From Leisingera sp. NJS204 (GTDB lineage: Bacteria > Pseudomonadota > Alphaproteobacteria > Rhodobacterales > Rhodobacteraceae): 64,000 nt of DNA. A model generated the notes under the pieces. The model ran no database searches. It was not told the origin of the DNA and worked only from the letters and a program-made list of their open reading frames with translations. Positions 25,089-32,644 of this stretch are shown here, piece by piece. The first letter of the stretch is position 1. Each line of letters begins with the position of its first letter. The DNA is taken from positions 84,813 to 148,812 of the forward strand of contig NZ_CP035419.1 of the NCBI RefSeq assembly GCF_004123675.1, given 5' to 3'. A program made the translations under genes and the position numbers.

Positions 25089-27257
25089 TCAGGGTTTTGC
25101 AGTCACCAGAATACGGCTGTCCAGCGAGCGGATGCGGCTGGAATCCGCCTCGTAGCTGGCCTGCAAGGCTTCGGCAAACCCTACTGCGCTTTCGGACGTC
25201 GGGCGCATGCCGTCAAACAGCGGTTCCGCGGAGTGCAGGACCACCACTTTGCTTTTCCCAAGGGTGCTGTCGTCAACCTTGAAGGCAATGCCGCCGTTGG
25301 TGGCGGATTCTTCCAGGCTATAGGCAACCCGCACGGGAACTGTGCCCGAGGCACCGTCCCGCAGGCTGGCAACAGCATTGTCTTCGCGCGAGATATTGGG
25401 CAGCAAATGGAATACATTGCCTGAAACATCCAGGATCGACACGGTCAGGTAACCTTCGGTCACATCATCCGGCAGCAGGATATCGATGACCGGGTTTTCA
25501 CCGACAAAGAAACGGCCTGATGGATTGGGCTCAACGCTTGATCCGCCAACGGCGAACTTCACTTCGGCGCCGCCGGACGGGGCTTTGGGCAGATGCTGTT
25601 CGACAACACATAGCGCGTTGTTCAGCACCTCAACATCCAGCACCACCTGGCGTTCATGCGCCAGCGCGCGCAGCGCATCGAACAGTTCCAGCCGGGTGGC
25701 GGTGCTGGCGACGCGGCCGCTGATCAGCACCGGGTCGCTGGGCGCGTAACCGTCGTAATGGCCATTGCCGTCCCGCAGCAGCGGTCCGCAATCGGCAAAA
25801 GCCTCCATCACTGCCTTGACCTCGGCCACCGGCAGCATCGGCAGTTCAAACCGGATCTCGGCCTTGCCTTCCAGGGCGCCGGGCAGGCCGTTGCGGAACA
25901 GCTCGTTCAGCATTTCGGCCACGTTGGTGTCGTCGGTGGAGCCGGTGAGCCGCGCCTTGTTGTTGCTGACCACCAGGCGCCATTCGCGCAAACCCTTAAG
26001 CGGTTCAACCGTGTTGAGCACATCGGCGCCCCAGGTGTCGGATATCGCGCCGGAGGCCAGAGTCAGATCGGCATCCTGGGACAGCGCCAAAAGGGCGTCC
26101 CGTGCTGCTTCGCTTGGCACGTTGCCAACGATCTGGACCGGACCATCGGGGGCTTTTTCGGCGATGAAAGAATAGGGGCGGGCCACTGGATAGGAGGGCT
26201 GGAAAACACTGTCGAGCATGCCGCTGAAATAGGCGCCGGCCCCGCCGCCGCCGAGCAGAAGCAAAACCGCCAAAGCCGCCCAAAGACCGCCGCGGCCGCC
26301 CTTTGTCTCCTCTGCCTTACCTTGAACCGGCTTGGCCGAGGATCGTGGCGGCGGGGCGGGTTTGCTGGTCTGCGGCACGATAATGGTGGCGTCTTCAGCC
26401 GGGCCATCCAGGATATCCCCCAGGCTGCCGCCATCGGGATCATCCAGAAAGGCCAGAACTTCACCTGCACTCTGGAACCGCGCGTTCGGATCCGGGGCGC
26501 ACATCCGCTCGATCAGGGTCTTGAAAGGTTCGGGCAAGCCTTCTGTGTCGAGTGGTTTTTGCTTGTTTTCAACTACTTCCATCGGATTGGCGCCGAGTTT
26601 CGGCGCCGCGCCGCGGTAGTTGGCCAACAGCAGTGCACCCAGCGAATAGATGTCCGAGCGGGCGTCGGTGTTTCCGCTCATCTGCTCCGGTGCGGCATAG
26701 GAGTATTTGCCGGCAAACTCATTTCCGACAATGGTTTGGGCGCCCGGATTGGTGTCCTTGGCGATGCCGAAATCGATGATCACCGCCTCGGCCGGGTCAC
26801 CGCCGCGCAGGATGATGTTGTCCGGGCTAAGATCGCGGTGGACGATGTTCCGGATATGCGCCGCCTGCAGGCCCTGGGCCACGCGGCGGCAAATCACCAG
26901 CAGGTCCTCAGCCTCCATCGGTCCCTGCTTCAGGCGCTTGTCGAGACCGGGGCCTTCGACATAATCCATCAGAAGATAGATATGGCCGTCCGGGGTGCGG
27001 TGATTTTCCGAATAGCGCACCACCGCAGCATGGCGGATTTCGCGGATATTCTCCTCGCGCGCCATCAGAACGGTAAAGTCCTCATTGGCGGCAAGTTCCT
27101 GTTTCAGCACCTTCAGGGCGACCAGGTTGCCGGAGATTTCCGAGCGTGCCTTATAGACATGAGACGTGCCGCCGCGACCCAGCAGGCCTTCAATCCTGTA
27201 GGTATTGTTCAGCAGGTCACCCGGCTGGAACAAGTCGCCAGGGCGCGATTCAAGCAT
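25089..27257 (-). CDS. ppkA: T6SS-associated Ser/Thr protein kinase (PpkA type)
   Basis: A 722-residue membrane kinase. The kinase domain covers about 15-275, with glycine loop 'LLGRGGTSHVYKA', catalytic Lys in 'LVALKVLK', catalytic loop 'HRDLSPDN' and 'DFG' ('IDFGIAKD'), so it looks active. A Pro/Ala linker precedes one membrane helix at about 325-345 ('LWAALAVLLLLGGGGAGAYF'). The periplasmic part contains a BON-like region ('VQIVGNVPSEAARDALLAL') and a C-terminal DUF4384-like domain ('GRFFVGENPVIDILLPDD') near 580-680. It phosphorylates Fha/TagH in the threonine-phosphorylation pathway; the periplasmic part presumably senses an envelope cue. It is transcribed towards pppA. Confidence 0.93.
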   Translation of the reverse strand: MLESRPGDLFQPGDLLNNTYRIEGLLGRGGTSHVYKARSEISGNLVALKVLKQELAANEDFTVLMAREENIREIRHAAVVRYSENHRTPDGHIYLLMDYVEGPGLDKRLKQGPMEAEDLLVICRRVAQGLQAAHIRNIVHRDLSPDNIILRGGDPAEAVIIDFGIAKDTNPGAQTIVGNEFAGKYSYAAPEQMSGNTDARSDIYSLGALLLANYRGAAPKLGANPMEVVENKQKPLDTEGLPEPFKTLIERMCAPDPNARFQSAGEVLAFLDDPDGGSLGDILDGPAEDATIIVPQTSKPAPPPRSSAKPVQGKAEETKGGRGGLWAALAVLLLLGGGGAGAYFSGMLDSVFQPSYPVARPYSFIAEKAPDGPVQIVGNVPSEAARDALLALSQDADLTLASGAISDTWGADVLNTVEPLKGLREWRLVVSNNKARLTGSTDDTNVAEMLNELFRNGLPGALEGKAEIRFELPMLPVAEVKAVMEAFADCGPLLRDGNGHYDGYAPSDPVLISGRVASTATRLELFDALRALAHERQVVLDVEVLNNALCVVEQHLPKAPSGGAEVKFAVGGSSVEPNPSGRFFVGENPVIDILLPDDVTEGYLTVSILDVSGNVFHLLPNISREDNAVASLRDGASGTVPVRVAYSLEESATNGGIAFKVDDSTLGKSKVVVLHSAEPLFDGMRPTSESAVGFAEALQASYEADSSRIRSLDSRILVTAKP

Positions 27258-27301
27258 GGAAGTCTCCCTGGCCCTTCATCCGGCGCGGGTCGGGGCCGTG
27301 A

Positions 27302-27877
27302 TCAGCCCAGAGCCTGGAATTCAACACGGCGGTTTTCATCGGCGCGCGTATTGTTTTCGTTGTAAGGCGCGGTCTCACCCATGCCGATTGCTTTGAGCAT
27401 TTCTTCGCCCACACCGCAGGAGCTGATCAGGTGACGCCGGACTTCCTGCGCCCGCAGCAGCGACAGCCGTTCATTATAGGCGGCGGACCCCGAGCTGTCA
27501 GTATGGCCGATGATCTGGAACACTGTGCCATCAAGCGCCTTCATCGAGGCGCACATATTGGCCAGTTTCGGGGCCTGATCGGCACGCAGCGCAGCGCTGT
27601 CGAAGTCAAAGGAGATCTGTACATTGATCTGAGTTTGCCGGTCGACCGGATTGTACTCCTCGGCCGCGGCGGCCACGGTTGCGGTTTCTTCCGCAGGATC
27701 TTCGGCGGCAGCCGTGCTGCTTGGCACGATAACCAGGCCGCGCGTCTTCTGCTTCTTGAAGGCTTCGGTGATTTCCTCGACTGACAATTCGCCGCCATTC
27801 GACTGCGCCTGAGCCAGCGGGGCAAAAATCAGGCCCGCACCCAGAACACTTGCAAAAATTCCTTTAAGGCGGATCAT
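27302..27877 (-). CDS. OmpA-family peptidoglycan-associated periplasmic protein
   Basis: A 191-residue protein. I start it at the ATG at 27877 (complement), which gives a clear signal peptide ('LKGIFASVLGAGLIFAPLAQAQ'). A short linker with 'KQKTRGLVIVPS' is followed by an OmpA C-terminal domain (about 85-190; 'ISFDFDSAALRADQAPKLANM', 'FQIIGHTDSSGSAAYNERLSLLRAQ', 'NENNTRADENRRVEF'), which binds diaminopimelate in peptidoglycan. It lies 44 bases upstream of ppkA on the same strand, so the two may be co-transcribed. It may help anchor the T6SS or act in sensing by PpkA; this is inferred from position. Confidence 0.88.
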   Translation of the reverse strand: MIRLKGIFASVLGAGLIFAPLAQAQSNGGELSVEEITEAFKKQKTRGLVIVPSSTAAAEDPAEETATVAAAAEEYNPVDRQTQINVQISFDFDSAALRADQAPKLANMCASMKALDGTVFQIIGHTDSSGSAAYNERLSLLRAQEVRRHLISSCGVGEEMLKAIGMGETAPYNENNTRADENRRVEFQALG

Positions 27878-28058
27878 GCCCGGCGCCCTCCCCTGCCAAT
27901 TCAACATGGCTGCAGTCTATACCAGCACCTGCGGCCTGCCAATGGCACGCAGAGTGAAGCGCGGGAAAAAAACACGGTGTTTCCGGCAAGTTGTAATCAG
28001 GGGGTTTACTGCCGCGCGGCGACGGATTGAAATGGGCGCAATTGATCCGGGAGGGAAA

Positions 28059-28901
28059 ATGCGGGTTTTGCCAGCAGTGATAATCGCCATTGGCCTTGTG
28101 CTGGCTCCGGCGGTTTGGTTCGGGCTCAGCTGGCTGCTGAGTGAAGAAGACTTCCAAGGGGCGGGCGGTGTTGATTCGACCGCGCGGATCGAGATTGAGA
28201 TGCTGCGCCAGCAGGTCGAGGATCTGCAATCGCGGATGACCGATCTGCAAAGCGAGGTTGCCAGCCTGCCGGCCGGAGGGGTAGGCGGGGGAACCCCTTT
28301 TACCGATGACGCGGCAGGCGAGGCCGCAATCTGGAACCAGACAGGCGGCGCCGATCTGGATTACGCACAGGTGGTTCTGATTGCCGACCGTTTGAATGTG
28401 AACCGCGGGCTGCGGGTCACAGGCGGCAAGTATCTGACGGAAAAACTGGGCCGTCCGCGGGAGGATTTGAACGATACCTGCCAACCGATGACCAATGCGA
28501 ACCTCAAGGAAAAGCTGGTGACCGAACAGGTCGGGCCGATCCGGGTCAGCATGCTGCGCCCGGCGATCGAAAGCCTGAAGGTGGTGTTTGAAAACATCCG
28601 CCAGGCGGATCCGGATCTCTATGCCCGCATCAATACGGCCGGCGCGCTGTGTGTGCGCCGGATCCGCGGCACCGCAAATTCACTGTCGACCCACAGCTAT
28701 GGCCTGGCCGTTGATCTGAACATTGATGGCAAACTGGATAATTTCACCGACGGCAAGACCCAGCTGGGCCTGACCATCATGGCGGATTTCTTTTATGATC
28801 AGGGCTGGGTCTGGGGCGCCGGATTCCGGCGCGAAGACAGCATGCACTTTGAGATCAGCCGCCGCCAGCTGGATGCGTGGATCGCGGATGGTCAGCTGTG
28901 A
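28059..28901 (+). CDS. Membrane-anchored M15-family peptidoglycan peptidase (TagX-like)
   Basis: A 280-residue protein. I chose ATG 28059 (after GGGAGG), which places an N-terminal membrane helix at about 3-27 ('VLPAVIIAIGLVLAPAVWFGLSWLL'). A coiled coil follows ('IEIEMLRQQVEDLQSRMTDL'), and then a C-terminal M15/VanY-like zinc peptidase domain with 'STHSYGLAVDLNIDG' near 208 (His and Asp ligands) and 'SMHFEIS' near 262 (third His). These are the expected M15 metal ligands. TagX of Acinetobacter, an L,D-endopeptidase needed for T6SS assembly, has the same plan of membrane helix plus M15-like domain. By analogy it may open peptidoglycan for the T6SS. Confidence 0.82.
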   Translation: MRVLPAVIIAIGLVLAPAVWFGLSWLLSEEDFQGAGGVDSTARIEIEMLRQQVEDLQSRMTDLQSEVASLPAGGVGGGTPFTDDAAGEAAIWNQTGGADLDYAQVVLIADRLNVNRGLRVTGGKYLTEKLGRPREDLNDTCQPMTNANLKEKLVTEQVGPIRVSMLRPAIESLKVVFENIRQADPDLYARINTAGALCVRRIRGTANSLSTHSYGLAVDLNIDGKLDNFTDGKTQLGLTIMADFFYDQGWVWGAGFRREDSMHFEISRRQLDAWIADGQL

Positions 28902-28923
28902 TGTTGTTTCGCAAATCCGCCCG

Positions 28924-30423
28924 TCAGCCTTCCAACCCGTAAGCCTGCCGGATTCCCCGTTGGGTTCCTGGCCCGAAATTGCCATCAATGGCACCGGCAT
29001 AAAAGTTGTTCTCCTTCAGTTTCAACTGAAGAGAGCGCCGGGTTTGCGGAGTGAACATATTGGGCCGCTCGCTCAGCAGGTTGAGCACATCAGAACTGCC
29101 GCTGCGCAGAGCTGCATAAAGATAATGCGCTGAATCTTCCGGACCTTTCGACGGGATCAGACCGTCATCTATCAAGGCAGCGAAATTAAACTGGGCCTGC
29201 GGGTGACGCAGATCCGCAGCGCGTTCAAAAAAGGTCAGGGCTTTTTTCGGATTGGCAGGCAATCCCAGCCCGCCTTGGTAGTGCAAGAAGCCAAGGTCGT
29301 TGATCGCATCCGCAAAATCCTGTGCAGCAGCAGCCTGGTACAATTCCAACGCCTTGGCGGGGTCCGTTGCGACACCTGTGCCGCGTTCATAAAGCTTGGC
29401 CAGTTCGAACTGCGCTTCGGGAGAGCCGGCATCGGAGGCACGCTGCAGGAAGCCGACCGCCGCGGCGGGATCAAACCGGCCTTCATTGGGGTTGAGCCGG
29501 ATATAGGCCAGGCCCAGCATCGAACGGGTGTCGCCAAGATCCGCCAGCGCCAGCAGTTGCTCTTCCTGGTCGGGTTTCAGCGCCGCCCAGGCCTCGGAGG
29601 CATCTGCTACCGTGACCGGAGCATCATTTTTGCCCGGGCCGGCAAGATAGAAAGGCACGCCGGTCAGTGAGCCATAAGTATGCGGTTCCTGCAGATTAGC
29701 AGTGTTTTCCATCACCCGGTCGCGCACTTGGCGGAACATCAGGCTGATCTCCAGCCCCGGCTGCACCATTTTTTCTATCAGCGCAGTGGCATAGGGCGAA
29801 TTGCTGCCGGAGCCGTCCAACGCCACCTGGCCGTCCTTGGCGGCAAAGGCCACCAGGGTGCCCCGGTCCGGATCGGCTGCTGCCATGCCGCCGCCGCCGC
29901 GGGTTGCGGCATTTGTTTCGGCAGCTTCACTGCTGCTTTGTTCCAGCGTGATGGAATCGCCCAGCGGGTTGTCGCGGCAGCTGTCGAGGATCACGATCCG
30001 CATCTTGCGGGCCCGGTCCACTGCCCCCAGCAGTTGTTTCAGCGACAAGGACTGGCGCTGCACATCGCGGTTGCTGGCCACCTGGGCATCAGCCGGGATC
30101 AGAAAATTCTCGCCCTGCACTTCGATCCCGTGGCCGGCGAAATAGACCAGAGCCAGATCGGCCACTTCGGAACGGAAAGTGAAATCCTCCAGCAGCTGCA
30201 CCATATCCGACGTGCCGGGATCCAATGCGAGGCTGACGTCAAAACCGATCCCTTCCAGCGTGTCCGCCATTGCCACGGCATCGTTGCGGGTGTTCTCCAG
30301 CGGCGGCAGGTACTGATAGTCCGCCACGCCGATAACCAGAGCAATGCGGTCGCTTGCGGCCTGCGCACCCGTTGCAACAAGCAAGCAGGCTGTGAAAATC
30401 AGAGGCTTGATGAGAAGTGACAT
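28924..30423 (-). CDS. Secreted caspase-like protein with Sel1 repeats and peptidoglycan-binding domain
   Basis: A 499-residue protein with a signal peptide ('IFTACLLVATGAQAAS'). Residues about 25-250 are a caspase-like (C14/metacaspase) fold with catalytic His in 'LVYFAGHGIEVQG' and Cys in 'IVILDSCRDNPLGD'; both are present, so it may be active. Residues about 285-430 hold Sel1-type TPR repeats ('GSPEAQFELAKLYERGTGVATDPAKAL'-like units). The C-terminal 60 residues are a peptidoglycan-binding type-1 domain ('FYAGAIDGNFGPGTQRGI'). It is convergent with the M15 peptidase gene (22 bases apart). Similar caspase-Sel1 proteins occur in other alphaproteobacteria; a T6SS link here is positional only. 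Confidence 0.87.
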   Translation of the reverse strand: MSLLIKPLIFTACLLVATGAQAASDRIALVIGVADYQYLPPLENTRNDAVAMADTLEGIGFDVSLALDPGTSDMVQLLEDFTFRSEVADLALVYFAGHGIEVQGENFLIPADAQVASNRDVQRQSLSLKQLLGAVDRARKMRIVILDSCRDNPLGDSITLEQSSSEAAETNAATRGGGGMAAADPDRGTLVAFAAKDGQVALDGSGSNSPYATALIEKMVQPGLEISLMFRQVRDRVMENTANLQEPHTYGSLTGVPFYLAGPGKNDAPVTVADASEAWAALKPDQEEQLLALADLGDTRSMLGLAYIRLNPNEGRFDPAAAVGFLQRASDAGSPEAQFELAKLYERGTGVATDPAKALELYQAAAAQDFADAINDLGFLHYQGGLGLPANPKKALTFFERAADLRHPQAQFNFAALIDDGLIPSKGPEDSAHYLYAALRSGSSDVLNLLSERPNMFTPQTRRSLQLKLKENNFYAGAIDGNFGPGTQRGIRQAYGLEG

Positions 30424-30512
30424 GCGAATACCCGGGCTGGCAGTTTCAGCTATGTCCCAATGTAGTCCGCTGCGGCAGCAAAGAAAAAGGAAATTCGCCG
30501 CCGCTGAAGGTG

Positions 30513-30540
30513 AAAAACGGCCCCGCCCGGGTCGGGCGGA
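30513..30540 (-). terminator. Rho-independent terminator upstream of the caspase-like gene
   Basis: Read on the minus strand this is a GC-rich hairpin (arms cgccc / gggcg, 4-6 base loop) followed by ccgttttt. It lies 12-39 bases beyond the stop of the small CheT-like gene and would end the leftward chemotaxis operon before the caspase-like gene, which must then have its own promoter in 30424-30510. Confidence 0.75.
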
Positions 30541-30551
30541 GCTGCTTGATT

Positions 30552-30878
30552 TCAGGTGCTTGCCATGCTGCCTGCGGCGCGCAGCCGCTCGCGCAGCTTT
30601 TCCAGGGTGACCCCGGCAGCTGCGGCCGGCAGATCGGCAGGCCCGGATTCATCAACTTGCGCCTGCACGCGCTTGTAGAAACCGGAGAGCCCGGACAGAG
30701 TCTGGATCACCAGATCGAAGTCCTGCAACGAGCGCAGCTCCTGGCTGGTCGGGGCGGTGCCGCGTTCCAGCACGTCCAGGACAACGTCTTCCAACGCTTG
30801 CATCTGGCTGCGCAACTGCTCCATCTCCCAGGCCGACGCGGCGCATAATTCGCCTAGGGCTTTGTCGGGGCGTTCCAT
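30552..30878 (-). CDS. Small chemotaxis protein with CheZ/CheT-like DxxxQ motif
   Basis: A 108-residue helical protein, last gene of the leftward chemotaxis operon and 2 bases after a cheY. It has no clear domain by eye, but residues 51-60 read 'LQDFDLVIQT', containing D55-x-x-x-Q59. This is the catalytic spacing of CheZ, CheX and related CheY phosphatases, and it is preceded by 'QDF' as in CheZ ('DFQDLTGQ'). CheT of Sinorhizobium meliloti is a similarly small protein at the end of a che operon and has been described as a CheY phosphatase with a DxxxQ motif. I infer a response-regulator phosphatase; no CheZ, CheC or CheX is otherwise present here. Confidence 0.6.
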   Translation of the reverse strand: MERPDKALGELCAASAWEMEQLRSQMQALEDVVLDVLERGTAPTSQELRSLQDFDLVIQTLSGLSGFYKRVQAQVDESGPADLPAAAAGVTLEKLRERLRAAGSMAST

Positions 30879-30880
30879 GA

Positions 30881-31267
30881 TTATAGCCGCCCGACAACCT
30901 GTTCGATGGCCTGTTTCATCGTGGCCACCGTGAACGGCTTGCGGACTATGTTGTTCAGGCCCAGCTGTTTGCCCATCTGGATCATCTCCGGGGTTGGTTT
31001 GCCGGTTACCAGAATGAATCCAACCCGCTGGGTTACCTGATGGCCTCGCACTGCCTGCAACAGCCCCAGCCCGTCCATGCCCGGCATGTTGTAGTCCGAC
31101 AGCACCAGATGAACTGGTGTTTGGGTCAGTTTCTGAAAGGCGGATTGGCCGGCGTTCTCGACCATATAGTTCTTGATGCCGATCTCATCCAGGCTTTGTG
31201 TGATGATCCCCCGGCTTGTCGACATGTCGTCAACGACCATAACGCGGAGAGAGTCTTTCAAGCTCAT
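30881..31267 (-). CDS. cheY: CheY-type response regulator (second copy)
   Basis: A 128-residue single receiver domain. The acidic pair is in 'MVVDDMSTSR' (D13, D14), the phosphoacceptor is D58 in 'LVLSDYNMPGMDG' and the conserved Lys is in 'IVRKPF'. I start it at 31267, where a ribosome site (AAGGAAAG) precedes ATG; the longer upstream frame has no support. It lacks an output domain, so it should bind the flagellar switch or act as a phosphate sink. It lies between cheR and the CheT-like gene, the second cheY in this operon, as in other alphaproteobacteria with two CheY proteins. Confidence 0.93.
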   Translation of the reverse strand: MSLKDSLRVMVVDDMSTSRGIITQSLDEIGIKNYMVENAGQSAFQKLTQTPVHLVLSDYNMPGMDGLGLLQAVRGHQVTQRVGFILVTGKPTPEMIQMGKQLGLNNIVRKPFTVATMKQAIEQVVGRL

Positions 31268-31301
31268 TTTTTCTTTCCTTCTGCTCTGCTTGCAGCCGCG
31301 G

Positions 31302-32165
31302 TCAGGTTTTCCTGCCTGCGGATGAGTTGACATAAGTGGTGATCCCGGCCGTCTTCAGTTGCTGCGCCGCCGGGCCTGACATGCGCTCGGAATGACCGAT
31401 GAAGAGATAACCGCCCGGGTTCAGGGCTTGTTGAAAAGCGCTCCAGACCTTCTGCTGGGTCGGGTTGTCGAAATAGATCGCAACGTTCCGGCAGAAAATC
31501 GCATCGAACCTGCCGCGGAACGGGAAGGGTTCGATCAGGTTCAGCACCCCGAAAGTGATCAGCTTGCGCAGGCTTTCGGGAAAGCGTCCGTCGGGATCGC
31601 GTTTGGGCACCAGTTTGCTGTATTTTGTATCAATCTGGGCCAGCTCGTCCTCGGGGTACTTCGCCGTCTGGGCATGCTGCACCACCACCGGATCGATATC
31701 CGTGCCCAGGATTTTGAAATCCAGCTGCGCTGCTTCGGGACAGATATCCAACACTGTCATGGCAATCGAATAGGGCTCCTGCCCGTTCGAGCAGCCCGCC
31801 GACCACAGCCGCACCCGGCCGCCGCGGCGCGCCTGTTCGATCAGCGGCGGCAACACGTCGTTGCGCAGCGTTTCGAAATGGTGCGGCTCCCGGAAGAAAT
31901 GGGTCACATTGGTGGTCAGCAGCGACAGCAGCCCGCTGCGTTCCTGGTCGGCATTCGGGCCGTCCAGGCTGGCAAGGTAGTCCTTGAACTTGGTGATGTT
32001 GCGCTGGCGCAGCTTGCGGGCCAGGCGTGAAGACACCAGGGGCTTTTTGCTGGCCGCCATGGCCAGGCCGAAGTTTTTATGCGCGAACTGCGCAATGGCT
32101 TCGAATTCCTGGTCCGACAGCGAAAAGCTCTCTGTGCTGGGGGAGATGGAACCTGCTGCGCTCAC
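31302..32165 (-). CDS. cheR: Chemotaxis protein methyltransferase CheR
   Basis: A 287-residue CheR that transfers methyl groups from S-adenosylmethionine to receptor glutamates. The N-terminal helical domain (about 18-90; 'KPLVSSRLARKLRQRN') is followed by the methyltransferase domain with 'RLWSAGCSNGQEPYSIAM' near 125, the SAM-binding motif, 'ILGTDIDPVVVQHA' near 155 and 'FDAIFCRNVAIYFDNPTQQKV' near 230. Its start overlaps the cheW stop by 4 bases. The receptor encoded divergently has a C-terminal pentapeptide-like tail that could tether CheR. Confidence 0.96.
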   Translation of the reverse strand: MSAAGSISPSTESFSLSDQEFEAIAQFAHKNFGLAMAASKKPLVSSRLARKLRQRNITKFKDYLASLDGPNADQERSGLLSLLTTNVTHFFREPHHFETLRNDVLPPLIEQARRGGRVRLWSAGCSNGQEPYSIAMTVLDICPEAAQLDFKILGTDIDPVVVQHAQTAKYPEDELAQIDTKYSKLVPKRDPDGRFPESLRKLITFGVLNLIEPFPFRGRFDAIFCRNVAIYFDNPTQQKVWSAFQQALNPGGYLFIGHSERMSGPAAQQLKTAGITTYVNSSAGRKT

Positions 32166-32644
32166 GGCATCACCTGCTCCGGAGCCGAGATCACCGCATC
32201 GAGATTGATGATGCGGACCATGGTGTCATCATGCGAGATGATGCCCTGGATGTACTCCATCGTATTGCGGCTATCGACCGGCGGGGTGTCCTGGATGTCG
32301 TCCGGGTTGATCGAGATGATCTCGGAGACCGACTCGGCCAGAAGGCCAACCGGCTTGCCATGCACCGAAACGACGATGACGACATTGCGCTCGCTGGCTT
32401 CGGTTTGCTGCAGGCCGAAACGGGCGGACAGATCGTAGATCGGGATCACCGCACCGCGCAGGTTCATCACCCCCAGCACGTCGGCCGGAGCATGCGGCAG
32501 GATCGTCACCGGTGACCACCGTCTGATCTCGCGAATTTGGGTGATCTTCAGGCAGAAGGCCTGCCCGGCCACGGTGAAGCTCACAAACTCGCTGTGTTCA
32601 GCGTGTTTCACTTCCTGATCGGTATGCTTCGCTTCAGCTTGCAT
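32162..32644 (-). CDS. cheW: Chemotaxis coupling protein CheW
   Basis: A 160-residue CheW made of one CheW domain (about 18-150: 'EFVSFTVAGQAFCLKITQIREI', 'VMNLRGAVIPIYDLSARFG', 'VGLLAESVSEI'). It couples receptors to the CheA kinase. It overlaps the 3' end of cheA by 11 bases and cheR by 4, so expression of the three is coupled. Confidence 0.97.
   Translation of the reverse strand: MQAEAKHTDQEVKHAEHSEFVSFTVAGQAFCLKITQIREIRRWSPVTILPHAPADVLGVMNLRGAVIPIYDLSARFGLQQTEASERNVVIVVSVHGKPVGLLAESVSEIISINPDDIQDTPPVDSRNTMEYIQGIISHDDTMVRIINLDAVISAPEQVMP

Noticed and set aside
25656..27365. A 569-codon plus-strand frame inside the kinase gene
   Set aside because: Antisense to ppkA, whose kinase motifs are intact on the other strand.
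27876..28058. Upstream extension of the M15 peptidase frame by 61 codons
   Set aside because: It would start at the OmpA-like gene's start codon and put a charged leader before the membrane helix; ATG 28059 has GGGAGG and a normal membrane anchor.
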